From assembly GCA_904420255.1 (NCBI GenBank), contig CAJFUT010000006.1, positions 1 to 5,256 of the forward strand: a DNA stretch of 5,256 nucleotides, written 5' to 3'. Numbering within the stretch: position 1 is the stretch's first letter; the number at the start of each line of letters is the position of its first letter. This document shows positions 1-5,256 of this stretch, in pieces. The translations under genes and the position numbers were made by a program. The notes below the pieces were generated by a model. It did no database searches, was not told where the DNA came from, and was given only the letters and a program-made list of their open reading frames with translations. This DNA comes from an uncultured Angelakisella sp. Lineage in GTDB: Bacteria; Bacillota; Clostridia; Oscillospirales; Ruminococcaceae.

Positions 1-1233
1 GCCGATGATGACCTTCTGCTGGTTGCCGCCGGAGAGGGAGCGGATCTGGGTCTTCTGGCTGGGGGTCTTGATGTGCATGGCCTGGATAGACCAGTCGGTA
101 TCCTTGCGCATCTTGGCGTCGCTGAGGCAGATGCCCCCCATGAGGTAATCCTTCAGGTTGGAGATGACGGTGTTCTCTTTAATATCCCGGATGCCGAAGA
201 TGCCGGTGGCCCGGCGCTCCTCGGTGAGGAGGGCGAAGCCGTTCTTGATGGATTCCTTGGGGGTGCGGTTTTTGATCTCCTTGCCGTGGAGGGTGATGGT
301 GCCGCCGCCCCGGGTCATGGCGCCGAAGAGGTTTTCCAGCACCTCGGTGCGCCCGGAGCCGTCCAGGCCGGCGATGCCCAGGATCTCCCCCTCCCGGAGC
401 TGGAAGGTGGCGTCCTTCAGGCGGGTGTAGCGCCCGGACATATGGCTCACCTCCAGGATAACCTCCCCGGGGGTGTTGGTCTTGGGGGGGAAGCGGTTGG
501 TCAGCTCCCGCCCCACCATGAGGCGGATGATCTCCTCCATGGTCAGCTCGCTGGCGGGCCGGGTGGCCACCCACTGGCCGTCCCGCATGATGGTGACGTC
601 GTCGCTGATGCGGAGGATCTCCTCCATCTTGTGGCTTATGTAGATGATGCCGCAGCCCTTGTCCCGGAGCATATTGATGATCCGGAACAGGTGCTCCACC
701 TCGGTTTCGGTGAGGGAGGAGGTGGGCTCGTCAAACACAATGATCTTGGCGTCGTAGGACACCGCCTTGGCGATTTCCACCATCTGGCGCTGGGAAACCG
801 GCAGGGTGGACATAATGGCCTTGGGGTTGACGTTGACCTCCAGGGTGTCGAAAATCTCCTTGGTGCGCTTGGCCATAATGGATTCGCTCACCATAATCCC
901 CGCCACCTTGGGATAGCGGCCCAGCCACAGGTTATCCTGGACGCTGCGGGTGAGGGCCTGGTTCAGCTCCTGGTGCACCATGGCCACCCCGTTTTCCAGG
1001 GCCTCCTTGGCGCTGCGGAAGTCGATCTCCTTCCCATCCAGGATAATGGTGCCCGCGTCCTTGCGGTAGATGCCGAAAAGGCACTTCATCAGGGTGGACT
1101 TCCCCGCGCCGTTCTCCCCCATCAAGGCGTGGACGGTGCCGGGGCGGACGGTGAGGCTGACATTGTCCAACGCCTTGACGCCGGGGAATTCCTTGGAGAT
1201 GCCACGCATCTCCAGCAATGCCGGCTGCTCCAT
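1..1233 (-). CDS. mglA: Galactose/methyl-galactoside ABC importer, ATP-binding subunit MglA (3' end cut by window edge)
   Basis: Cytoplasmic tandem ATPase that drives monosaccharide import with MglB and an MglC permease. The frame is open for 411 codons from the ATG at 1233 to the window edge; the family is about 500 residues, so roughly 90 C-terminal residues are missing. First ATPase domain: Walker [10 protein letters not shown] at 39-47, Q-loop VHQE 86-89, degenerate signature PVSQRQ 145-150, Walker B with DEPTSS 168-173, H-loop His201. Second domain: relaxed Walker [10 protein letters not shown] at 289-297 (Arg replaces Lys, as usual in this family), TEERR 337-341 and signature LSGGNQQK 400-407. 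The stretches SHKMEE and RDGQW, and GEVILEV with GEILGIAG, closely match remembered E. coli MglA, favouring MglA over RbsA or XylG. An AGGAGG (1245-1240) lies 6 nt before the start. The gene follows mglB by 138 bp on the same strand. The family is well supported; the exact sugar is not proven. Confidence 0.95.
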   Translation of the reverse strand, partial: MEQPALLEMRGISKEFPGVKALDNVSLTVRPGTVHALMGENGAGKSTLMKCLFGIYRKDAGTIILDGKEIDFRSAKEALENGVAMVHQELNQALTRSVQDNLWLGRYPKVAGIMVSESIMAKRTKEIFDTLEVNVNPKAIMSTLPVSQRQMVEIAKAVSYDAKIIVFDEPTSSLTETEVEHLFRIINMLRDKGCGIIYISHKMEEILRISDDVTIMRDGQWVATRPASELTMEEIIRLMVGRELTNRFPPKTNTPGEVILEVSHMSGRYTRLKDATFQLREGEILGIAGLDGSGRTEVLENLFGAMTRGGGTITLHGKEIKNRTPKESIKNGFALLTEERRATGIFGIRDIKENTVISNLKDYLMGGICLSDAKMRKDTDWSIQAMHIKTPSQKTQIRSLSGGNQQKVIIG

Positions 1234-1258
1234 ACTCTTCCTCCTCTCTCTTTGACAA

Positions 1259-1281
1259 AACCCCCGTGGGAACCGGGGGTT
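1259..1281 (-). terminator. Hairpin with short U-run just upstream of mglA; possible attenuator
   Basis: On the minus strand AACCCCCG pairs with CGGGGGTT (8 bp, 7-nt loop) and is followed by only four T residues before a G. This looks like a weak or partial intrinsic terminator. It ends about 13 nt before the mglA AGGAGG, so it could cut transcription into mglA or influence access to its ribosome binding site. The stem is seen; the function is inferred. Confidence 0.5.
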
Positions 1282-1286
1282 CGCAG

Positions 1287-1320
1287 GAGAGCGGGGCTGC
1301 TGATGGGCAGCCCCGCTCTC
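1287..1320 (-). other. Perfect 14-bp stem-loop in the mglB-mglA spacer
   Basis: GAGAGCGGGGCTGC pairs perfectly with GCAGCCCCGCTCTC around a 6-nt loop, starting about 51 nt after the mglB stop codon. On the minus strand no U-run follows directly (CTGCGAACCCCC comes next), so it is not a complete terminator alone. Stable stems at this place in periplasmic-binding-protein operons often protect the upstream mRNA from 3' decay and help keep binding-protein expression above that of the ATPase. That role is inferred here. Together with the hairpin at 1259-1281 it accounts for most of the 138-bp gap. Confidence 0.6.
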
Positions 1321-1371
1321 TTATGGGTCGTTTACCGAAACTGGGGCAATTCAGCTGTGTCCGGAGAGGCC

Positions 1372-2535
1372 TTAGTCCTCGGAGGACGCATCGTACATGG
1401 AGTAAGGAACGCGGATCTTGGCGACGCCCTCGTCCACGGTGTACTGATCGGTGTTGGCCATCAGCTCGGAACCAGCCTGGACGTTCTCAACCAGGGTCAT
1501 GATGGTGGAAGCCATGCCCACGGCGTCCTGCTTGATGGAGCCGGTCATGTTGCCGGCCTTGATGAGGGCCTTGGCGGAATCGGTGGCGTCAACGCCGAAG
1601 ACGGGGATGATGGTGGTGCCTTCGCCGTTGTTGTAGCCCACGTTCTGGAGGGCCGCGATGGCGCCCTCAGCCATGCCGTCGTTGTTGCAGATGATGAGCT
1701 CCACCATGTTGCCGTTGTCCTCGTTGTAGGAGCCCAGCAGGGTGACCATGTAGTCGTTGGCGGCCTGGGCGGACCAGTTGCCGGCGGTGTCAACCAGGTA
1801 CTTGGTGGCGGCGTTGGGATCGTAGTAGGAGAGGGCGGGCTTGCCGGCGGCGGTGAGGATGGCGTCGGCGTCCTCCACAGCGTACTGGGTGCGGGCCTCG
1901 GCCTCGGCGTTGCCCTCCTGGCCCTTGAACATCACGTAGGAGATGGTGCCGTCCCCGTTGAGGTCAACGGCGTCGTAGTTTTCCAGCAGGTAGTTGCCGA
2001 TCATCTCGCCCTGCATATGGCCGGCGTCGGGGGCGTTGGTGCCCACGAAGGCGCACTTGTCATAGCTGTTGATGACCTCGTTGTCATTCACTTCACGGTT
2101 GAAGAAGATGACGGGGATGCCGGCGCTCCGGGCCGCCTCGACGATATCCCGGGCGGGGTCGGAGGTGGAGGTCTCCACGATGTTCACAATGAGCAGGTCA
2201 GAACCGGCGGTGATGGCGGTGTTGACTTGGTCGGTCTGGGTGGGCTGGCTGCCGGCGGCATCCCAGTTCTCGGGCTCGATGCCCAGGGCGGCAAACTGCT
2301 CGTCCATGGAGGCGCGGACCGAGGAGATGTAAACGTCGGCGTAGTTGTAATAGAAGACGTCCACCCGCATATCGGAAGCGGGAACGGCCTCGCTGCCGGA
2401 AGCGGCTTCGCTGCCGGAAGCAGCCTCGCTGCCGGAAGCGGCTTCGCTGGAGGCGGAAGAGGCGGGGGTGCCGCCGCAGGCCGCCATGGCCAGCACCATT
2501 ACAAGGGCAAGCGCAAGGGCAAGAAACTTTCTCAT
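1372..2535 (-). CDS. mglB: Galactose/glucose-type substrate-binding lipoprotein MglB of a sugar ABC importer
   Basis: Extracytoplasmic sugar receptor that delivers ligand to the MglC/MglA transporter; 387 residues. A lipoprotein signal (MRKF, hydrophobic stretch to 16, lipobox MAAC with Cys20) is followed by a Ser/Glu/Ala/Gly linker (23-54) and a periplasmic-binding-protein type I fold. Aligned by eye to remembered E. coli MglB, conserved features are Asp67, the FFNRE loop with Asn146, Arg215, Trp254, NND 284-286, FGVD with Asp316, and the calcium loop DLNGDGTIS at 191-199 with distal Glu279. Three sugar-contact positions differ: Asn209 for His, Glu211 for Asp, Gln336 for Asn. ATG at 2535 was chosen because AGGAGG (2552-2547) lies 11 nt upstream and the signal peptide starts there; the GTG at 2586 would place that site inside coding sequence. 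It follows an araC gene and precedes mglA. A related hexose or pentose ligand remains possible. Confidence 0.92.
   Translation of the reverse strand: MRKFLALALALVMVLAMAACGGTPASSASSEAASGSEAASGSEAASGSEAVPASDMRVDVFYYNYADVYISSVRASMDEQFAALGIEPENWDAAGSQPTQTDQVNTAITAGSDLLIVNIVETSTSDPARDIVEAARSAGIPVIFFNREVNDNEVINSYDKCAFVGTNAPDAGHMQGEMIGNYLLENYDAVDLNGDGTISYVMFKGQEGNAEAEARTQYAVEDADAILTAAGKPALSYYDPNAATKYLVDTAGNWSAQAANDYMVTLLGSYNEDNGNMVELIICNNDGMAEGAIAALQNVGYNNGEGTTIIPVFGVDATDSAKALIKAGNMTGSIKQDAVGMASTIMTLVENVQAGSELMANTDQYTVDEGVAKIRVPYSMYDASSED
2390..2461 (-). repeat. 18-bp tandem repeat in the mglB linker (Ser-Gly-Ser-Glu-Ala-Ala units)
   Basis: Three near-identical 18-bp units (2390-2407, 2408-2425, 2426-2443) and a degenerate fourth (2444-2461) encode repeated SEAASG just after the lipidated Cys20 of MglB. 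Units differ only at third-codon-type positions. Low-complexity Ser/Glu/Ala/Gly spacers between the lipid anchor and the folded domain are common in lipoproteins of gut Clostridia. The repeat may vary in copy number between strains. Confidence 0.85.
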
Positions 2536-2626
2536 GGGAATGGGTTCCTCCTTTTTTGCTTCATTCACTTTATCTTTTCGGGTCACAGCGGCGCGGAAAT
2601 ACCGCGTCCTTCATGACTGCGTCCTC

Positions 2627-2655
2627 ATTATAACGTATTCATCGGAGAGATAACA
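2627..2655 (-). promoter_or_regulatory. Candidate sigma-A promoter of mglBA, consensus -10 with weak -35
   Basis: A perfect TATAAT lies on the minus strand at 2632-2627. The hexamer 17 bp upstream is TGTTAT (2655-2650), a poor -35, which fits a promoter that needs an activator. The predicted transcript start near 2620 gives an untranslated leader of about 85 nt. The leader holds a small stem (CGCGG/CCGCG, 2592-2606) and the mglB Shine-Dalgarno at 2552-2547. The start point is inferred. Confidence 0.6.
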
Positions 2656-2657
2656 TG

Positions 2658-2720
2658 GACTTTTCTGTCATTTATATGGAATTTTAACCAAAAAACCCTC
2701 ACTGCAAAAATACTTTTGTC
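2658..2720 (-). promoter_or_regulatory. Possible activator sites upstream of the mglBA promoter
   Basis: Two similar words on the minus strand, GACAAAAGTA (2720-2711) and GACAGAAAAGTC (2669-2658), lie about 51 bp apart, near five helical turns. The nearer one would sit at about -38 to -49 from the inferred start, next to the poor -35, where AraC-family activators often bind. The words are short and AT-rich, so chance resemblance is quite possible. Confidence 0.25.
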
Positions 2721-2750
2721 GCATCTACCTGGAAATGCTTACCTTTTTTG

Positions 2751-2767
2751 TGTATTTTTACAATACA
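2751..2767. other. Short inverted repeat TGTATT-N5-AATACA
   Basis: A perfect 6-bp inverted repeat with a 5-bp centre lies in the AT-rich stretch between the araC terminator and the mglB promoter, about 130 bp upstream of the predicted transcript start. It could be a dimeric repressor operator or chance symmetry in AT-rich DNA. It does not match the catabolite-response (cre) consensus. Confidence 0.25.
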
Positions 2768-2810
2768 GCTTATCCTGCGGCAATTTTTTCCGTGAAATGC
2801 TCCCTGCCGG

Positions 2811-2854
2811 AAAAAAGAGAAAAATCCCGATACCCCGAAGGATAACCGGGATTT
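2811..2854 (-). terminator. Intrinsic terminator of the araC-family gene
   Basis: On the minus strand AAATCCCG pairs with CGGGATTT. An inner TATCC/GGGTA helix is capped by a TTCG tetraloop, and the stem runs straight into TTTTTCTCTTTTTT. It begins 14 nt after the regulator's TGA stop. It separates the regulator transcript from mglBA, which agrees with a separate mglB promoter downstream. Confidence 0.9.
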
Positions 2855-2868
2855 CATGGAAATTTCAA

Positions 2869-3708
2869 TCAAAGCCCCTGGCCCTCTCTCCGGCGCCGGG
2901 CGGCATAGGCCTTGGGGGACATCCCCTTCATCTCCTTGAAGGCCCGGGAGAAATGGAAGGGGTCCTCAAAGCCCACCGAATTGGAAACCTCCCGCACCGA
3001 AAGCTCCCCCTTGTCCAGCAGCAGGCAGGCCCGCTCGATGCGGTACTCGGTGATGAACCGCTTGGGGGAAAGGTTGAACTTGGATTTGAAGCCCCGGTAG
3101 AGGCTGCTCTGGCTCACCGACACAAAGTTCGCCAGCTCCTCCACCGTGATGGGCTGCTGGTAATGGCTCATGATGTATTCGGCGGCGGCGTCGGCGCAGT
3201 CGTGGCCGGAGGCGGTGGGCTTCCAGTCCCGCTGGGAGCCCCGCATCAGGAAGGCCAGCAGCAGGTACAGCCGCCCGGTGATGGCGGCGCCGCTCCAGGG
3301 GGCGGTGCCGTAGTCCTGGTAAAGGTCGATAAGCAGGCCCGCCACCTCCCGGCTCCGGAAGCCGTAGAGCACCGGGTTCTCGGGGGAAAAATCGGTCTGC
3401 TCCACCATGGAGGCGGCTTCCAGCCCATGGAAGCCCACCCACACATATTCCCAGGGCTCCTCCTGGTCGGCATAGTAGAGGATGGTCCGGTCCGGGTAGG
3501 TGAGGAAGGTATCCCCCGGTCCCAGGGCGTATTTCCGATCCCCCAGCACCAGGTATCCCCTGCCGGACAGCACATGGTGGATCAGGTAATGGTCCCGCAC
3601 CCCGGGCCCCCAGCAGTAGCCCGGCGTACACTGCTGCCGCCCGGTATTCTGCACCGCCAGGGATGCGATCCGCCGTTCAAGCTTGAAGGAGTGCTTGTAC
3701 TGTTCCAT
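2869..3708 (-). CDS. AraC-family transcriptional regulator with N-terminal cupin sensor domain
   Basis: Cytoplasmic DNA-binding regulator of 279 residues, the usual length for two-domain AraC proteins. The N-terminal part (about 20-100) shows the AraC-binding cupin pattern: RDHYLIHHVLSGRG at 38-51, then LGPGD 62-66 and a TYPD turn. The C-terminal part carries two helix-turn-helix units: ITVEELANFVSVSQSSLYRGFK at about 187-208, and LSVREVSNSVGF with FHFSRAFK at about 236-258. The second belongs to the family signature, which ends in GMSPKAYA near 262-269. The ATG at 3708 follows an AGGGGG (3721-3716) by 7 nt. The gene lies immediately upstream of mglBA on the same strand but is closed off by its own terminator, so it probably activates mglBA in response to a sugar. 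The ligand and target are inferred from position only; self-regulation or control of the divergent gene is also possible. Confidence 0.93.
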   Translation of the reverse strand: MEQYKHSFKLERRIASLAVQNTGRQQCTPGYCWGPGVRDHYLIHHVLSGRGYLVLGDRKYALGPGDTFLTYPDRTILYYADQEEPWEYVWVGFHGLEAASMVEQTDFSPENPVLYGFRSREVAGLLIDLYQDYGTAPWSGAAITGRLYLLLAFLMRGSQRDWKPTASGHDCADAAAEYIMSHYQQPITVEELANFVSVSQSSLYRGFKSKFNLSPKRFITEYRIERACLLLDKGELSVREVSNSVGFEDPFHFSRAFKEMKGMSPKAYAARRRREGQGL

Positions 3709-3764
3709 AAAGCGTCCCCCTAGTTTCCACAGAAAAGCTTGGACTCGTTGTGATATTGACTAAT

Positions 3765-3770
3765 CTTATA
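3765..3770 (-). promoter_or_regulatory. Weak candidate -10 for the araC-family gene
   Basis: TATAAG on the minus strand lies about 57 nt before the regulator's start codon in the AT-rich stretch 3740-3790. No recognisable -35 was found at 16-18 bp spacing (the sequence there is CCAAAA). It is the best -10-like hexamer in this gap but is poorly supported. Confidence 0.25.
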
Positions 3771-3825
3771 CTACCATATTATCTCCTTTTTGGGAAGCCC
3801 TCGGGAAAGCATCCGGCAGCCTCTG

Positions 3826-3854
3826 TTGCAGGGGAAAAACCTTTCTGGTATAAT
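3826..3854 (+). promoter_or_regulatory. Strong sigma-A promoter of the divergent membrane-protein gene
   Basis: TTGCAG (3826-3831) and TATAAT (3849-3854) are separated by exactly 17 bp, and TGG directly before the -10 makes an extended -10. Transcription should start near 3861, giving a leader of about 27 nt. An AGGCGG (3871-3876) lies 11 nt before the ATG at 3888. Because the promoter lies inside the open frame that begins at 3750, it shows that the real start is 3888. Confidence 0.85.
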
Positions 3855-3887
3855 CGACATAAAACGTCAAAGGCGGGATGCAGGATA

Positions 3888-5147
3888 ATGGATCAGACAT
3901 CAAAAGCCGCGGCATATGGCTGCTTCCTTCTGGTACCCCTGAAATTCGACCCGGAATCCCTGAACCTGGAACGGCTGGAGCAGGCCGGGAGCCCTGTTCC
4001 CATGACCACCATGGACCTGAACGAAAATGTAAAGGCGATGCTGGACCCCTCCAGTAGCGAGGCGGCGGGCAGGGGGTACGCCATCCCGCTGCCCGCCCTG
4101 GCGGCCTCCCTGGGCCCTCAGGCCGGCGGGGCCTTCCAGGTTTCCGACGGGACCGGGACCTTTTCCTTCGCCCTGGGCGATTCCTGGGTCTATCTCTTCC
4201 GCACCCGGGTGGCCTTCCTGTGCCTGAATCTCTCCTTCCCCCGGGTGGAAGCCCTCAAAGCCATCTGCAACCCGGGCTGGGCCCACAACGCCGCCCGTTT
4301 CTCCTGGCTGGACCCGGCGGGGGAGCCTCATCCCTTCTCCATGGAGGAATGGCTTTCGGCCTTTCTGGAGCCCCTGGGCCTCCGCAAATTCTTCGACGGC
4401 GGCTCCTCCTATCTCCTGGATGCCTACGCCTATATCTTCGCGGTGGTGCCCCAGTGGTTTGACCGGCTGGAACAGATGCGGAGCATCGTTTTCAACCTCC
4501 ACAAGATGATGCCCCTGGAAACGCCCATGGAGGACGGGGCGGAGGAGGACATCCGCTATGTCTACGCGGCAAAAAACCAGGACCAGAACGCCTACCGCTG
4601 GGGCTGCTGCATCACCTCCCAGACCATTTCCTATGTAGTGGCAGACGGCCAGATGGACTTCGCCGCCCAACGGGACGCCCAGGCCGCCGACGGCCTGCCG
4701 GTGGTTCTCCTGTCCCTCTACGAAAAATACACCTGCCTCCGCTTCACCCAGCTCATCACCCGGATGAAAAAGGAACAGGTGAAGGAATTGAAGGAGCTGA
4801 TGCTGAACTTCCAGGCCTTCGGCACAGTGGCGCCCGCCAACCTCTCCCGCTGGCACAACGTCAAGCAGATCTACGCCAACCTTCTGGAGGTCAACGACAT
4901 TCCCGCGGCCGTCCAGGACGTCAGCGCCAAGCTGAACATTCTCACCGCCCGGCAGGAGGCCATCGAGCACGCCCGGAGCGAAACGGTCATCAACCTCATC
5001 ACCCTTTTCGGCATCGTGTCCATCCTGGCGTCGGTGCTGTCCATTGTACAGATTCTGGCGGATGGGGACCTTTTGATCTGGGTGTCCACCATCCTCACCA
5101 CTGTCATGCTGGCGCTGGTGACCGTCCTGGCCATTCTGCGCCGGTGA
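3888..5147 (+). CDS. Uncharacterised protein with two C-terminal membrane helices, CorA-like layout without GMN motif
   Basis: Not recognised as a named family; 419 residues. There is no signal peptide. Residues 1 to about 285 look soluble and mixed alpha/beta, with acidic and aromatic patches (for example DAYAYIFAVVPQWFDRLEQM at 178-197). Residues 286-316 (charged TRMKKEQVKELKELM) and about 325-366 look like long helices leading into the membrane. Two hydrophobic segments follow at about 367-390 and 396-417, joined by a very short ADGDL turn, and the protein ends in Arg-Arg. A large soluble N-terminal domain, a stalk helix and two terminal membrane helices form the layout of CorA-type divalent-metal channels, which would place both ends in the cytoplasm. 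The YGMN/GMN filter motif at the end of the first helix is absent. ATG 3888 is set by the promoter and AGGCGG upstream. It is a single gene, divergent from araC, with no visible link to sugar uptake. It may be a divergent CorA relative or an unrelated membrane-anchored protein. Confidence 0.85.
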   Translation: MDQTSKAAAYGCFLLVPLKFDPESLNLERLEQAGSPVPMTTMDLNENVKAMLDPSSSEAAGRGYAIPLPALAASLGPQAGGAFQVSDGTGTFSFALGDSWVYLFRTRVAFLCLNLSFPRVEALKAICNPGWAHNAARFSWLDPAGEPHPFSMEEWLSAFLEPLGLRKFFDGGSSYLLDAYAYIFAVVPQWFDRLEQMRSIVFNLHKMMPLETPMEDGAEEDIRYVYAAKNQDQNAYRWGCCITSQTISYVVADGQMDFAAQRDAQAADGLPVVLLSLYEKYTCLRFTQLITRMKKEQVKELKELMLNFQAFGTVAPANLSRWHNVKQIYANLLEVNDIPAAVQDVSAKLNILTARQEAIEHARSETVINLITLFGIVSILASVLSIVQILADGDLLIWVSTILTTVMLALVTVLAILRR

Positions 5148-5151
5148 AGGT

Positions 5152-5191
5152 GCCCCCCGCTCCCACCGGCCTCGCAAAAAGGGAGGGGGGC
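5152..5191 (+). other. GC-rich stem-loop after the plus-strand gene
   Basis: CCCCC-G-CTCCC (5154-5164) pairs with GGGAGGGGGG (5181-5190), with one bulged G and a 16-nt loop, 5 nt after the stop codon. No U-run follows, so it is not a classical intrinsic terminator, although it may define the 3' end of the mRNA. Read on the minus strand, the AAAAA of the loop becomes a TTTTT run. Confidence 0.5.
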
Positions 5192-5193
5192 GT

Positions 5194-5225
5194 GTGCGGG
5201 GGGAACCGCAGGTTCCCTACCGCAC
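5194..5225. other. Strong stem-loop, possibly part of a structured repeat
   Basis: GTGCGG pairs with CCGCAC, and an inner GGGAACC pairs with GGTTCCC around a GCA loop; the two stems are separated by a small internal loop (G against TA). It is followed by GTCGGGCGAC (5226-5235, imperfect palindrome) and a GCGG/CCGC pair (5244-5256) at the window edge. No gene is visible here. Several stems in series suggest an intergenic repeat or structured RNA that continues outside the window. Confidence 0.5.
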
Positions 5226-5256
5226 GTCGGGCGACCGAAGGGAGCGGATAACCCGC

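Noticed and set aside
2536..2586. A longer MglB start at the GTG at 2586
   Set aside because: It would put 17 charged residues before the signal peptide and bury the AGGAGG site inside coding sequence.
2570..2614. A 14-codon leader peptide (MKDAVFPRRCDPKR) in the mglB leader
   Set aside because: Its only ribosome-binding-like sequence, GAGG, lies between the TATAAT and the predicted transcript start, so it would not be in the mRNA. No repeated regulatory codons are visible.
73..2616. An 847-codon open frame on the plus strand
   Set aside because: It lies antisense across mglA, the spacer and mglB. Its product is Gly/His/Val/Asp-rich low-complexity sequence typical of the reverse complement of GC-rich genes, while both minus-strand genes have clear family motifs and ribosome binding sites.
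2536..2810. Catabolite-response (cre) operator upstream of mglB
   Set aside because: No sequence close to the TGAAARCGYTTTCA-type consensus was found by eye.
2716..3723. A 335-codon open frame on the plus strand
   Set aside because: It is antisense to the AraC-family gene, whose helix-turn-helix motifs and terminator are clear. The plus-strand product is Gly/His/Pro-rich shadow sequence.
3750..3887. A 46-residue N-terminal extension of the plus-strand membrane protein
   Set aside because: The near-consensus promoter at 3826-3854 lies inside this extension, so a transcript starting near 3861 could not contain it. The ATG at 3888 has its own upstream AGGCGG.
3900..5177. A 425-codon open frame on the minus strand
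   Set aside because: It is antisense to the 419-residue plus-strand gene, which has a strong promoter, a ribosome binding site and coherent membrane helices. The antisense product is again Gly/His/Val-rich and without domains.

Overview
The window looks like chromosomal DNA of a GC-rich gut Clostridia, most likely an Oscillospiraceae/Ruminococcaceae-type Firmicute. This is an inference. It rests on the roughly 60% GC coding DNA with AT-rich intergenic promoters, the AGGAGG Shine-Dalgarno sequences, the sigma-A-type promoters, and a lipoprotein with the Ser/Glu/Ala/Gly linker common in that group.

Layout. Positions 1-3708 are read from the minus strand and hold a sugar-uptake locus. In transcription order it has: an AraC-family regulator (3708 to 2869) that ends in a strong intrinsic terminator (2854 to 2811); a regulatory gap of about 330 bp with a good TATAAT -10 for the next gene; a galactose/methyl-galactoside-type substrate-binding lipoprotein, MglB (2535 to 1372); a 138-bp gap with two hairpins; and the MglA-type double ATPase (1233 to beyond position 1), which runs off the left edge without its last ~90 residues. 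A permease gene (mglC) would be expected further left, outside the window. Together these form a monosaccharide ABC importer: MglB captures the sugar outside the membrane, MglA hydrolyses ATP, and the unseen MglC forms the channel. The AraC protein, with an N-terminal cupin sensor domain, is the natural candidate for switching the operon on. The hairpins between mglB and mglA probably give the usual excess of binding protein over ATPase.

Positions 3888-5147 on the plus strand hold one divergently transcribed gene with its own near-consensus promoter (TTGCAG, 17 bp, extended TATAAT). It encodes a 419-residue protein of unknown function: a large soluble domain, a helical stalk and two C-terminal membrane helices. 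The layout recalls the CorA metal-channel superfamily, but the GMN signature is missing. Nothing links it to the sugar locus apart from the shared intergenic region.

The last ~105 bases after this gene are a run of GC-rich stem-loops with no gene and no clear U-tract. They may be the start of a repeated or structured element that continues beyond the window.

No rRNA, tRNA, CRISPR array, insertion sequence or phage gene was seen. The transporter part is ordinary in kind. The less explained items are the GMN-less CorA-like protein, the altered sugar-contact residues of MglB, and the 3' stem-loop cluster.
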